Shown here: one piece after another, positions 20,501 through 34,300 of the stretch
Position numbering within the stretch: the first letter of the stretch is position 1
How the letters are laid out: every line of letters begins with the position of its first letter
Assembly (NCBI RefSeq): GCF_030867145.1
Contig: NC_134414.1
Span: 75,568,504 to 75,632,503 of the forward strand
Length of the DNA stretch: 64,000 bases
Reading direction: 5' to 3'
From: Opisthocomus hoazin
Taxonomy: Eukaryota > Chordata > Aves > Opisthocomiformes > Opisthocomidae
Notes under the pieces: model-generated
The model's input: the letters and a program-made list of their open reading frames with translations, nothing else
Databases searched by the model: none
Told to the model about the DNA's origin: nothing
Translations under genes and position numbers: made by a program

Positions 20501-23500
20501 GGGTGCTGTTGTAACTCACGAATCACAGATTTGAACGTGAGCACATTTCAGATCATGGCCCAGTAAGACTCATCAGAGCAGCCAGTGTAATTATTGCTTT
20601 CCCTTCTGCAGTCTAAATCCCTCATATGTCAGTTCTCACAGGATAAAAAGGCTTTCAAAGCACGTCAGTGCTGTGCGGGAACAGCATCAGTGTTTGCCAA
20701 CTTGGGAGAGGAATGATGCTAACACAATCTCCCATCGTGTTGCCCTGTTAGAATATCTCTGCCACCTGCAAGAATTCTTCTGATGGATAAGACTCTCAAG
20801 TCGCTCAGCACAGTATCCAAGAGGGACAATTCTAAGCCCCAATCTTGATTAACTAACAAACGCTAAGGTTCCTTCAGCTGTTCAGAGGAGAATTAAGCTG
20901 CATTTTTTTTTTTTTTACATTTTAAGTAGCTCCCCAGTTAGCTGGCCATCTAATAAAAAGTCAAAAGGCCAAGAGGGAGATGAAACTCTTGACTGGAAAG
21001 TTGTAAGGCAGCTTCCTCATGGTCATTCACAGAACTGACAATGTCAAGCACGGCTGCAGGTTTATCTGGAAAGTGTGAGTTGTATCATGATCTGCTAAAA
21101 GGAAGGATTAAAAAAGGACTGTTAGTCTTCCTATCTCTCCCAGATTTAAATAGCAGCTGAATCAGATAGTCCATGACTTCTCTCTCTACCGTGTCCTAAA
21201 GCAGTTCCTCCTCATGCTTAGACCTGATACCCCCTCCATCATGTTTTCTGACTTGACCCCCTGGCTGGGGCTGCGTATTGCAGATGCCATGTTCTAAGCA
21301 TATTCACAAGCGTATTTTTATAGGATCAGAGCTCTTGTGGTACAAAAAGCATTCATCCACCCAATTTAAAAATCCTTCATCTTTTCTTCAGGAGCTGGAA
21401 GATGTTGGCAGAACTTAAGACACTTTTGGAAACACTGACCAGCTGAAGCATTTCTTGCAGTGTCAGCCTTAAAATGTTGCTGGTGTTTGGAATTGGTAGA
21501 CTTGGCATCTGTTGAAAAAGGGGCTGCAGGGTGCAGTGTGTTTGCTCACAGAGACCCCAAGATACTCTTAGTAACAGCATGAATGTTATTTTGGCCAAAT
21601 TTTTAACTTTGTTTCTCCATGTGATCTCTTATGTGGCTTCAGTGGGGAAGTGTATTCTCTAGTTTCTAAATTGTAATGCAGCATGGGTTTTTTTTGTGGA
21701 ACACCTGTGGTTTCAGTGGAGCTTGCATTATACTTCAGTATTAAGTTGGACAGCCCTTACAATTTTGCCTCTTATGGCAAATTATTCTCATTTTCTCTTT
21801 CAAATATCTGCTTAAAACAGATAACTGGATGTCTGTCTACTCTCTAGCCCTTCCTACGCCTACTTTCTTATCCTATTTACTTTCAATTTGCAGGCCTCTG
21901 GGCAGCTGAAGGTAGAAAGAAATTCTCAGAAAACCCTAAATCAGTGTAACATATGTATTTTCCTGCTGTCCCTAAAACTGGACAACTGGGCATTGTGCTT
22001 CATCACTAAGGCAGTAAAATACCAATACTACAGCGTGTACTGGAGAGTCCATCTGGAAACAAAAAATTTGTATGTGGATTTGGCGAGTTTCCCAGTCACT
22101 GCTGAAGATGAGATTTCCTGAAAAAGTGAAACACATGTCCCCAGTCAGTACATGACTTTCCCCATCAGATGGTGCTCGAGGACAGATTTATTGGACATTT
22201 CATTCTCCAGCAGACAAACTCTCTTTGATACAACATGAAGGAAAAGTCTCTCGAAGGTAAAGTTAGGTGGGCCTTTTAGAAAAGATCAAAAAGTGCTATT
22301 TGAACTTGTTTTTCCTTTGCAGGAAAATAAAATAAGACGGGAAAATGCAAACTTCTGACCCAAACCAGGGCAAGAGTTAAGTGAGAAGGGCTATGTGGGA
22401 CACAGCCTGTGTCGTCTGCTGCTGTCATTGCTACTGAAAAGGAGAATGCCCAGCAAAGCAGTTCCCAGAGGTGATGAGGGTCTGACCCAGCAGCAGTGGA
22501 AAAGAGCCTGAAAAGGGTGGGAGGAGCAGGAGTGAGGAAGGGAGGAGAGCAATTGCAGGGAGACAGAGTCCCAGGAGATTTGTGATTCTGCTTCACAGCA
22601 TAACCACGCTGGAGATCTGCCCTGATGCTTGGATTCTGTGGATCTCAAAGTGCTTTGGAAAGGTAACAACGTGCTAGCACGTTTTGAAGCATCAAGAGCT
22701 TAAGACCATATTTCACACAAACGACCTCCAATTTGATGTGTTTATACTGTGGGGCACCCACTTTAAGCACCAATTAGCTGAGCATACACTGTACTAATGG
22801 ACAACCAGCAAAGCAGTAAGGTTCCTGAAATCTGCATTCATTATTTAAAATTGTGCCATAAAAAATGACAACCATTTGAAAAAAAGGCAGCTTTCCCCAG
22901 ATACAAGCCAATTGCTTGGTCATTACCAGCACATGAATGAGAAAGCTCCACAGGGAGTAAACTAAATGTTGATGTGCAACATTTCACATTAATGTATTTG
23001 GTCAGATTTCAGATGGACCTGATCTAAACAGTCTGCTCTGCAAGGAGGACATGGTTTCAAAACTGAAATCTAAACTGAAGGCTTCTTTCTTCCTCAAATG
23101 TGATCCCAATGATGCAGTGACAGAGTAGTCGACGACAAGTTTACTGATGAAACATACTTTCCTGTTGAAAGACAAATCTAAATTTGTTTTTAAAGCTTCC
23201 TGGCTTTGTTTTACCCTGTTTTATTAGCCATGAACATTTGATTGAGATTTCTAGGGTTCACATGGCCATCCCTCTGCAGCTTAGACCTTGCATTTGAAAC
23301 ACAGCAGAAACTTCCATAGCTGGAACAGAGGAACAAGGCTAAAAGACCTGTGCCAATACGAGTTTAGGAAGGTTTGGCATTTCAAATACACACATGAAAT
23401 AAATATTTTGGAAAAGCTCTTAGAAGAAGGAAAATCTTAAATCCCCATTTATAAAACTAATTTATCAACCCATCCCGTGAACCTTTGAAATAAATCTAGC

Positions 23501-23989
23501 CTGTGATTTTAAAAGGAAACTCTGATTTTTAATAGTTCTTTCAAAACAAGCTTAAATTAAAAAAAATTAATCTTATTGCCCACAGATTTAGAAACGTGCT
23601 AATGAAAAAGAAAAGTCATGATTTCACAGTGTACATTCTTCAATGAAAGTTATCAATCTTGTAACAAGTAGAACAAAAATGATTTTTGCATTGTGTTGAA
23701 ATGTGTATCTGTGCTAAAGCAAGCTCAAAACTTAAGACAGGTTAAGTGGGACAGAAAGTGCAAATTCCTGAGAGCTACAGTTAAGTATCATTTATTTGAA
23801 TGCACCCTCCCTTCCCATATGCACTCAAATGGCAGCCATTTACTCCAGGATGAAGAAGTCCGTGTTTCTTATGGGTGTTATTAAGGTGCACTGTGACTTC
23901 AATCGATTCCAGGGCCCCACTGTGCTACTTTTCTGTACAAACAAATGAGACGGAACATTTTTGTTCCTTGGAGTGCATAGCTCAGGCAA

Positions 23990-24125
23990 AGAAAAGATTA
24001 TCTTTCCCCTTTTACAGATGAGGAAACAAAAAGTAAAACAAGTTGACCAGGGTCACAAGCATGAGTGAACGAGCTTTCTTGAGTCTCAGTGGTCCCTGAC
24101 TCAAACAGGAGACTGCTTGTCTACG
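23990..24125 (+). mobile_element. MIR-like (CORE-SINE) relic
   Basis: The stretch cccttttacagatgaggaaac, followed by agttgaccagggtcacaagc and gagtctcagtggtccctgac, follows the order of the MIR consensus core (TTTACAGATGAGGAAACTGAG ... AAGGTCACA). It is an ancient amniote-wide SINE, much diverged, and identified by recall of the consensus rather than alignment. Confidence 0.55.
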
Positions 24126-25023
24126 TGCAGTGCTCTGCAACTATTCTACTGCTATGTTTGCACTGCAACCAAGAAACTAAGGTGCAAAAAGCAATTTTGA
24201 ATAAGAACATTATTTATCCGCTTGAAGTTTTCTCTTTTTAGGGCTTCTGGTGTCCTGCTAGGTGCTCTCCACTTTTGATGACATTAGTGAAAGTCAAGGT
24301 AATTCAGATTTCCTTTGGTAATTCTCAGTACCTTTCAAAGGTAACACATTGCCAAAAATTCAGAAAGTAAAAATTCAAGCTATTCAGGTCCTGTCTCTGT
24401 TGCAACTCCTCTCTATGTACTGTATTTCCAATTCTGCTCTTACAGCTTGTTCGTTTTCTTCTTCCTCTTTCTGCATCACAGCTCTTCGAACAGACTGGGC
24501 TTCAGGAATATATTTATTCTTCTTACAAAGTCTATATGATAGGTGCATTGTGCAATTTTCAGTGTTAGTCATATTAAAGCTCTGGTTAAAACACATATTA
24601 TTTGATTATAAATAAAATCTGAAATGATACAGAATTTTTTTAAGAACCCATTCATCACCGGATTTTCAACAATGATTTTCGATGGATAACTGGGTATTGA
24701 ACCTGCATGACTTGGTTCCACAAGAGATGATGTGATAAGGCACATTTCCATCCTATCTTAATAGTGGAAATCATGTAATTAAAGCATTGCAATAAGTTAT
24801 TTATAAAAGAGATTTTTTTTTTCATGTCTTCGGCTTTGCAGTTGCTCCAGTATTCTTTTCACTTAGTTAATGGCATTGACTTTACCCAAATGGAAGTGGT
24901 TAGATCCATATTGAGGCTTGTTTGGTTTTTTTTTCTAATGGCTCCCATAGTCTGATCAGATAGTTTAGAATCCTAATTCGAAATGTCCATGGTTTATTAC
25001 CCATAGTTCTCTTTTTGCTATGG

Positions 25024-25394
25024 TCAGTACGGCTGGTTCTCAGGCTTATTCCTTGGCCTTTCCCCTTGCGATGCCTGCCTAACTAACCGTGGTGGTGGCA
25101 TAGGTCTCGCTGACCCATGGTCTGCAGTCAGATCTTCCCTGCTCAAAGTGCCAAATCTTGGTCTCGTCAGCAGTGGCTGCCTGAACCCAATGGATGGCTG
25201 AGGCAACACGCTTGGCTCCTGCTGCTCTCCTCGGCTGTCCTGGCTCCCGTCAACTTCGTTCTTCCACTCCACTCTGAACTCAGGTGGTGGCTTCTGCTGT
25301 CTCAGCCTCTGGTCTCTCAAGATCTTCCCTGCTCTGGGTCTTAGATTGAGCACTGTGGTATTGGCATCCATCTCAGAGTCACTGCTGTCACCCA
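25024..25394 (-). CDS. SLC9A2: SLC9A2 terminal coding exon 12
   Basis: Encodes residues 687-808 and the TGA at 25026-25024. It begins [20 protein letters not shown], includes [12 protein letters not shown], and ends with the proline-rich [13 protein letters not shown] and a basic C-terminus. The acidic cluster followed by TTVLNL, the EWKNEVD block and the PPPRLV motif all occur in human NHE2. The acceptor is aattaacag. Confidence 0.96.
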
Positions 25395-28300
25395 CTGTTA
25401 ATTGAAAACAAAATTAAAATTTTAGGCACGGACTATTACTGTTTCAGGAATATTCAAATAGCACACTGAGCACGAGCAGCCATAGAAGAAAGTTTCCCCA
25501 TGTTTCCTGAATTCGTTGCTTTCTGATTAGACCCAGTAATAGACACTTAACTCTACCAGGACAGAGGATAGATTTGACTTACAAACATCCCTCCCCTCAC
25601 ACTGTGATTTTTAGAAAGTCCTCACTCAGCTGCTCTTTAATCGCCCAGTGCCCCCCCAGTTCTGTTGACATTTCCCCAGTTCTGTCTATGGACATGGAAA
25701 AACCTGTCTCCCTCTGAGCTACTTGGGGTCTAGTCCCTGCTTGCATCCAAGCAGGATACAAAAAATGAGATTTCTTACCCTCACGTCCCATGAAATCTAA
25801 TCTGAGAGGCATTTCCAGAGCACAACATGTGCAGGGGCTCTAGAATCTTGACTTTGCAAAAGAAGCATCAATACTCCACCGAGCAAAGACTCTCCCAAGG
25901 TCAGCGTACCGATGGGAGGAAACATCCTGTCCTTAATATGCCTGAATGTAAGATATCGAAGAAAATCCACAGGGCAAATCTCACAGGTTCCAAGTGCTGC
26001 AGACTCCTTCACCCCCTCACAGCAGGGTAAAAAATGGTCAAGGGAGAGCTGGCATAATCATTAAGGGAAGGCTCTTAAACGATGGCTGTGATGTAAACCA
26101 AGCTGGAAGCTTTCTGGATGCACACATGTGCATGTATTTTCCCCAGCAGACTCCTTTTAAACTGATTAACCCCTTCATCAAAATTTGCACAATTCAGTCA
26201 TTTGATAATCACTTTAACAATCGTTTATGAATGCCTCAGATTTGTTCTTAGACTTAAGTCAGAAATGATGTTTTAAATATATCAAAGAATTGCATCTTGT
26301 GCAACTGTCATAGGAACAACTTCCATCAGTAGCCTACATGTTATTTCTTTTAAAAAGGTGAGGAAGAGGTCAACAAAATATATCACCACATAATTGTTCA
26401 TTCACCCAGATAATTACATATCAAGGAATGTCTTCATCAGACTGTGTTTACAGGCTTTTTCCCCCCTAAATATGCCAAATAATATATTTTTTGACAACTG
26501 AATAATCTGGAGGCACATTTCCTTTTTAATTCTAGGTGACAGTAGGTGACCTCTGCAGATGTAACTACAGAATAAAAGGCATCCTACATTCAGGAGAGCA
26601 AAGATGTAATTATTAACAGAAAAAAACATGGTCTATTGGTAAATTAATTTGGAAGAGTGGGAAACTAATTGGGGTGGGGATCAGGAAATTTTAGCGACTG
26701 TGCAGAGATTTAATCTTCCCAGCAAGAGATCTTGATGGTTGCTTGTCATGAAAGGAAATACTCCTGAGCATGGTATACGCATGGTAATGGAACCAGTAAT
26801 AATCAAACGTCATACGCAGAATTGGGCAAAGTTTTCACATCAAATGGTTGTCTTCCTCCAGATTCTTTTTTAGAATTCAAGAACTCCAACATAAAACATC
26901 TGTGAGCTTAGGCAGAAAATCAATTGACATTTTGGTTGTAAACCACACCATTTTGAGTTCTTCAGGAGAACTATACATTAGACCTCATGTCCTCATCCTC
27001 CTCTCTGATTTGGTTCTCAGAGCACTGTCCTCTACCCTGAGCCCAGTCCAAAAAGAAACCAAATAGGCTCATAATCTAAGAGGGAGGTCAGGACGTTATG
27101 GAATAAAAACAAGGAGAATGAGCCATGGCAGTGTTTCTGGTGCAGAATTGTTTCGGGCTGCTGCTTGGTCACATGAGGAGATGTGCTGGGAGGACTACGC
27201 CACTACAGCGTTTGAACTGAGAAAACCCCACAAGACTGCTTGCTGGGGCACTTCTCTGTACTCAAATATCTGCTTTAGGACCGATCACTTTTAACACTCT
27301 AAGACCCCTGCCAAATATCCAACACCTATAAATAGGCTATGAAGGTATTAACTCTAGAATGAAAGCATGTGCACATAAAACATTTAATATTTATTTGAAA
27401 AACAATATGCTGATTTATCTACATCACCCCTGGAAAAGCTTTCCTGCTACACAGGCAAAATGACTGCAGCACAGTAAGAGACAGCAGAAAATTTTCCATT
27501 ACCTCTGGAGGATGTTTTATTTCTCACTCGTAGTTTCTCTGGCAGTTTAGTGTTTTTAGGGAGTGAAAGGAATCTTTTTGTATTTGCAGCAGCCTGCATG
27601 CAAAGAAATATAAGAAATGTTAAGTTACTGCAGACAGAAGTACCTGCATAGTGTATGTTAAGATACATGACCGAGGCTTAACAGGTTTATGTAGCTATAG
27701 GGCTAGCGAGTAGTTTGGGATTAGCTAATATGTGATCTTACACTACACACTCAATGCTGATTGCTGGTTGAGGTCTGTGCTAACAAATGTAAAGACTGAG
27801 TAATCTCAAGCAGCTTAATCAAAGGAAAGCCTGGTGATATGCCCTCTGAGATCAAAGTTAATGAATGTACGCTCTCTAACCTCAACCTCACATGTACAGG
27901 TTTTCCTAAGGAAGGCAAACGCTGCAAGCACGGCATCACTTCATGCAACTCCAGTTTGAAACTTTTTATTAGTCAGCTGTAAAAACTAGGTTGAGACTGA
28001 AGCTTGGTCACAAGAACTAATCTGTATTCTGACCCTGCAAGCACTTTATACATATAAATGACTTCATACAGTTGACTAGTCACGCTGAAGTTGATGGGGA
28101 AGTTAGGCACCAGTTCAGGGCATAAAATCCTTGTTTTCCCAAGACTAAGCTCTAAAGGTCCTGGGAGCAGAGCATGCCTCATACTTCCTGGAACACGAGA
28201 GGTACTTTCCAGGACAGGTTTCTTTTTTTTTTAAATTCAAAAGTTTCTCAAGGGCATCTTTTCTTACATTTGTTACAAAGATTTTTTAAAACCTTTACAG

Positions 28301-31300
28301 CCTACAGCTCTCCTCTATGTGTACCATTCACTGATTGTTGCACACGCAAAGGGAACCTGAAAGGAAATTTTTTTTCCATGAGAGATTTTTTTCCTCTTTG
28401 GATATTGTTGTGCTGCTCAGGACCACTATACTTCCCTCTGTGGTGGATTTATCCATTATTATTATTATTAAAATTACAGCCTATGCATTTTAAAAAGCTG
28501 TCAGACACCCTGTTTCTCTCCCTGCCTCCAAAATGTCTCCATCCTGCTGAGTCTCTTCATTATTCCACCTAGTAAATCATTTATTTGTATGACAACGACA
28601 ACATACGTAACTGTGGTTGAGAGGGAAAAAATCACTGAGGAACAAACTTATTGTCACAATTAACATCATAGTAGCGCTGCTAATGATCACAAACGAGATA
28701 TAGCATTTATTGGAGACATCGTTCCAGCCTTAGCTGCAGAAAGACAATTGTATCAATGGCGACAATAGTCACTAAGTATTCCTATAACGTGAAAATATGT
28801 ATTTATAGGATGGTTAATTTCCCTGATACTTAAAATGGGAAGATGATATGGGGGATCAGCTTCCCTCCTGAATCAGTGTGCTTCGTTCAAATACGGTCTG
28901 AAGTTTACAGTGAAGGTATTGCAGGATTTCCTCAGAGAGCCAAATATTGTCATGCCACAGCATTTCTTGTAGGTGAACGGGGTTTCCATATTCTGTGTCA
29001 AAACCCAAAGTCCTGACTACATTTTATGATACTAAAGAGCCCACAACATTTTTCAAATGAAGAGCTCACTCTGACTGACCTGATTAGAAGTTCTCTTTCC
29101 CATATTCTGGAGCGTAATGTAAGTAGTTTGTCTATCTCAAAGTCATTTTCAACCTCGATCATCCACACCTCCTCAAGATACTGACAGAGAATACTGACCA
29201 TCCCTTCCAAGTACACTGTGTATGGAGCCTGTTCAGCTCCTCTGACATAAAACTGTGGCAGCAGATCCCACTCCCATATCACATTCTACACGACTGAAGC
29301 TTTGCTGAAGGGGTGAAGACGAATTAAGGGGCCTATGTGTGCAACTCAAGGTCTAAGTGTGACATTACACAAGCAGTTGTCTTCCAAATTCAGGTTTTAT
29401 TTTTTCTGCATTTCAGAAGATTTTTTTTTTGCATAACATTTAGCTACAAAGAGCTGCTTTCTATAGAAGAACCAAAATGCAAGTACCGGGGTTTCTCTAG
29501 ACAGGCTGTTCGTTTTCCTCAGGCTCTCCCTAAGGCTGTGCCGGCGACGGATCAGAATTTCTTTGGCTTGCTTTTCATTTGCATCTGCAGCCAGGCTATG
29601 TCGGTTATATGACATTGTCTGAAATATAAAAGCAGTGGTCACATTCTGAAAAGCATAATGTCAAATGTGTTGAACTATATGCAAAGTGCAGAACAGGCTT
29701 TTTGCTTCAATGTTTTAATAAGCATCATAAATCCTTGTGAACAAAATGATACTGCACATGAACAAGACCAGTAATTATGCCAGCATTTTTTTAGTCATCT
29801 GCTTCACAAGCATCTGTTTTATTTGTTGCCTTTTTTTTAACCTGCTGATATTTATAATGAAAGAGAAGTTGGAAAAAGCTGGCTTAATACAGTGTTTACC
29901 CCCACACTGCACTAGCTCAGTCAATATGTCAATAGACGACACACATTTGAAGGCAATGAGTCACCTAGGGGGAAGTCATTTTTACCTCCAGCAAGCTGAA
30001 GCTTGCTCCACTTTTGAATGTTTTCCAAGGGCTCAGGCATTCAAACTACTTAGCCACAGGAGGTTAGATGTGAAATGTCCTTTTGCTTTTATTTCACTAT
30101 TTTTCCAGCTCATCACCTCTGCTCTTAATACAAACAGCTTCACAACTGGAGGCAAATGGGAAATCTAATCCCATATCATGAAGTGACCAAAATACTTACA
30201 TAAATGGACAGTGTTGGGTTGAATTTGCACCTATGATCCTTTTAAAACAATGTAAGTATATTGCAGGTAATATGACAAAAACATTAAGCTTTGTCAATAG
30301 TATAAGCTATTTACATAAAGGAGTATGAGTATGTTGCTGTACATAGAATAGGACACCGATTCATGGGCAGTAAAAGTAAATAACAGCATTAATTATAATG
30401 CTATGGTACAGCAGATATACTAGCCCAAAGATATGTTGGGAAGGTAGTCAGTATATTCCAAGAGTAGTGGGATATTTAAGTATGCAAAACTCCATCCTTA
30501 CTCGATGTCGTATTTGGTAGAGATTCTTTGTTAATATTTCCCTCATGTTTTCCATTTCAGTGGGAGAAAGAGGCTTTATCTTTCCTTCCTGATATTCACT
30601 GCGGCAAGGAAAAAAAATGGAAAATAGAAAAAAGAGAGAGAGAGGAAGAATGTTTTACTTTTATGATTGGGAATTACATTTGAACTATTTCCTTTGTTAG
30701 AATCGGAAACAACATTTCAAAACAACCGAGGAACAGGTGAAAACATAACATGTAGGAATCAAATCTTGATCTCATTTGAGTCAGCGGTAAGGCTCAAAAG
30801 TCAGTCTTCAAAATTTTATATAAATTACATTAAACTGTAAATTTGATTAAGGTACTTTTTAAAATGCCCCTCAGGCTTCTCCTGTAGCTATTCGCAGCAG
30901 ACGGGCAGGCACTGGTTCAAATCCAGCTGCGCTCTACATGGCAAATCAATGTTCCTGTGGGCAGCTGCCCTTGTAAAACTACACGCTCCAGATGAACGCA
31001 GCTCACCGAGCACTTCGTGTGTGAGCTGCAAGCGAAACACTCTTGTTTCGTATGCACTTACTGTTCAGGTGACATTTGGACACGAAGTGTCCTCAGTCAA
31101 AGTGATTATCCTGCCCACAGACTGGGCTGTGAAATACAATGCGTGACCCTGACGAAACACTCGGCCACGCTGGCACTGCTTGCTTACCTGAGAGACACTG
31201 ATGATGGGACCTTGCTTATCATTCCACTCTCTGCCATCTCAATGGCATGCTTGATTTCCAGCTTCTTGTATAAAGAAACAATGCTGGATTTGGGCTGGTT

Positions 31301-34300
31301 TTCCCGGATTAGAAGTCTTCGCAGGTATTTATTGTCAAACTTTTTAAACCTGTACACAAGGCAAACCAACCCAGCCAGTTAATTTTTACTGTGCATAGTT
31401 AAGGAAAGCCAATATACTGTAGCTAATGCAATTGTGAAGGAGTTTATTCCCTGGGAATGTGTTTGTTCATATTAATAACCTAGTGCTGAGTAACATAATA
31501 AAAGGTCAAATTCATCTTTGCTTCAGATAGACAGACTTAACCTATGTTTTGGTTAATACGTTAATGGACAGCCTCCATAGCAGCAGCTTTTAACTTTTAG
31601 TTATTCCATGTTATTAGACAATATTATTTTTAATTCTCCATTTTCACTGAGACAAAGAGAACATTAAATATTTACTGTAATAACAAATAAAAGTTTTAAG
31701 CTTGCAGCGGCTGCTTTTTCTTTGAAATTATAGCCTGCTTTTGTAAAACTCTGGATGTTCTCCCTTCCTCTAAAGGAACTGCAACCCTCATGCATGCTTA
31801 GTGAAAAAATATTTATTAGAGCTGGGGTAATTTTGTTTGTCAGGAAATATTTTGCCCTCTGGCCATTCTGAAATTATTCTTGAATTTGGGTCAAAAATGT
31901 TTCTGAAGGTCATGAAGAGGTGGGACTCTCCTTTGCTACATAATCTGTTAATCAGAGATCACACACAGACTGGAGGAGAACCAGGCTGAGTAAAGGGACG
32001 TTGTGCCCCATGTCATACATCTGTCAGGAAAGTGTTCTCACTGCCATGCCCTCAAGTCATTTGGGGAGGGCTCTTAGCCCTTCCTGCTGGTGCTATTCCT
32101 TTAAACTCTTGTTGGAGCAGCAACTAGAAGGTGGGGGAGCAATGCCCACACTTTGGGTCTAAACGATTTGGGTGTAAAAGAGCGTGCTTCTGAGAAAAGG
32201 GAGTTAGATCCAAACCAGTGATGATGATGATTCAGCAACTCGAGCGAAAACATGAATTATTCAGGTATTGCCCGTGGTGATCTTCTTAACTGACACTAAG
32301 TCTTAAATAATACCATCAAAAACTGTGGAGCTGCCTGCCATTAGGATCTCTCATGCACCTCATGCCAGCGAGTGCCTTGACCTTTCTAGAGAAAGCCCCA
32401 AAGCTTTCGTATGTTTCCCATCAAATAGGGAACTAACCCCTCACTTGACACCATAGAGACATACGATTTGCAGGAGGAAAGTCACATGGGATGAAAGGCT
32501 CAGCAGACATACAGGAAAAGCTCTGAAACGGTCAGAAACAGGGAGAGGACACGCACCCTCAGAAGGTACAATCCTGGGATGAGAGGGCTATCTTTCTTCG
32601 CAGCTAGAGACTTTGTTCTACTTGCTTGTGGTTTAGTAAAAAGACATTGTTTTGCTGCTTTCCCTTTGTAACCCACACATTCTAAAAACACCCATCCGCT
32701 TTCAAGAATAAAATGCTGAAAATGAAATATGATGCCTAACAGCCTTCGTTTGTTGCTGCTGAGCCTAACAAAGAGTTCTAAATGCCATTCTTACTTATCT
32801 CTCCAAAAGTTGTGACCCCAGTGTCCACACACATCTTCAATTCCAGTCTTCACATGGTCAAAGAACTAAAGAGGAAACATTGGTTCATTACATAAACTTA
32901 TAGACATCAGTTGGCTTGCCCATAGACATATTAGTTTCTAACTTACACCAAAACAGGAAAGTCTAGTCAGAATTCAGGACGATGCTTCAGTTTAACTAAG
33001 TGCAGTCTAACCAAACTCAGAGCTGGATTATGTTTTGCTCCCCTGGAGCTTCCTTAGCTCACAGCCCCAAAAGTACAGAAGTTAGTTGCTAATTTCCACA
33101 ATGTCAGTCTTGCTCAGTTCCTGCCTGAATCTGCAGGTAACTTGTTTTTCCCATATTTTCCTTTCTTTTCAGCTCCCTAACCATTTAGGGCTATGCCTGA
33201 GACTTCTTCAGGGACTTCCCCAGGCCTGACAGTGACCCAGGTATGACTTTGTGGAGGAGAGAGACTGAGGGGGGAGCAGCTCCCCCCACCAGCACCGGCC
33301 CCTCGGGATGCACAGGCAGAGCTAAGATACCCAGCATCAGGTCCTGAGCTCCTATTTTAGGGGATTGTGGTCTAGCCACACCTCAAAGTGTCCTGAGCAC
33401 CTAATATTAGAAACACATTCTTCCTCAATCTATTATGAATTACTAAAGAGTGAATCAGTTCAGCTAACACCTCCCTTGATCCCCAGAGGCAGCTCATTTG
33501 CTCTTAATTCAAGTACTATAGCAGGAGGCTCTCGATTTCAGGGGAAAATCCTGGTAGATACGTCCAAAAGTTAAGCTCTAAAAGGACTGACTTTTAGATG
33601 CCTAGATTCAGATCTTTGATGAATTTGGCCCTTATTATTCATCATTTCAAACCACCTACCACAGATATGCTGCAAGGAGAAATATATTCAGAATACGCAT
33701 GGCTAATAACTGCAATGATTGGAGACATGAACATACCAAATACAAATCCATGAAGAGTCTGATGATGTGCGAATTAAGTTTAAGAGTGTGTTTAGGAGGA
33801 GTTTGTATTTGTTTAATTAGACTAACTCTAATGCAATGCAACGTAATTGCCAAAGCTTGTTCTAAAATAACACATATCTAATACATGAAACAAACTACAA
33901 AAAGTTAATTTACCTCAAGAGGTGAACAATTAAGAAAGTGAAGATTCCGAAATAATGATACGTAGTAATGCTAATTCTGATAATTGTGAAAAGTTAAATA
34001 TAAGCTTTACAGTCATTGTGTTTATAACAGCTACCAAAAAGAAATCTAAAAGAGTTTGTGCCCCTCTGTGATACTGTATGCTGAATCCTTGTCTTACTGA
34101 AAGCCACTAGGAATTTCATCTATATGAGAGTTTCATCTGTGACACTGAAACTGCAACATACCCTGTTATAAATTTCTTCACTGACAGCAGGCTGCTTTTT
34201 ATTTGACCTTTTGACATCAAGAAACTCCACCAGTGGGCGAATTGTTATTCCCTGTGAAGGCAAAAAAAAAAAAAGAGGAAAATAGTTCTGGTTTTTGTTC

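Larger units (their letters stand above)
16719..25023. other. Convergent intergenic region between MFSD9 and SLC9A2
   Basis: The 8.3 kb between the two stop codons must contain both 3' UTRs. The MFSD9 3' UTR probably ends near 17540. On the minus strand the candidate AATAAA (TTTATT on +) at 24513-24518 lies about 510 bp past the SLC9A2 stop, but which signal is used is unknown. The rest is AT-rich with homopolymer T and A runs and no convincing gene; all open frames are under about 110 codons and lack domains. A MIR-like SINE relic lies at 23990-24125. Confidence 0.6.

Noticed and set aside
29737-30168. 143-codon + strand frame in SLC9A2 intron 9 with a hydrophobic N-terminus
   Set aside because: The hydrophobic stretch arises from T-rich sequence; no family match and it is antisense within an intron.
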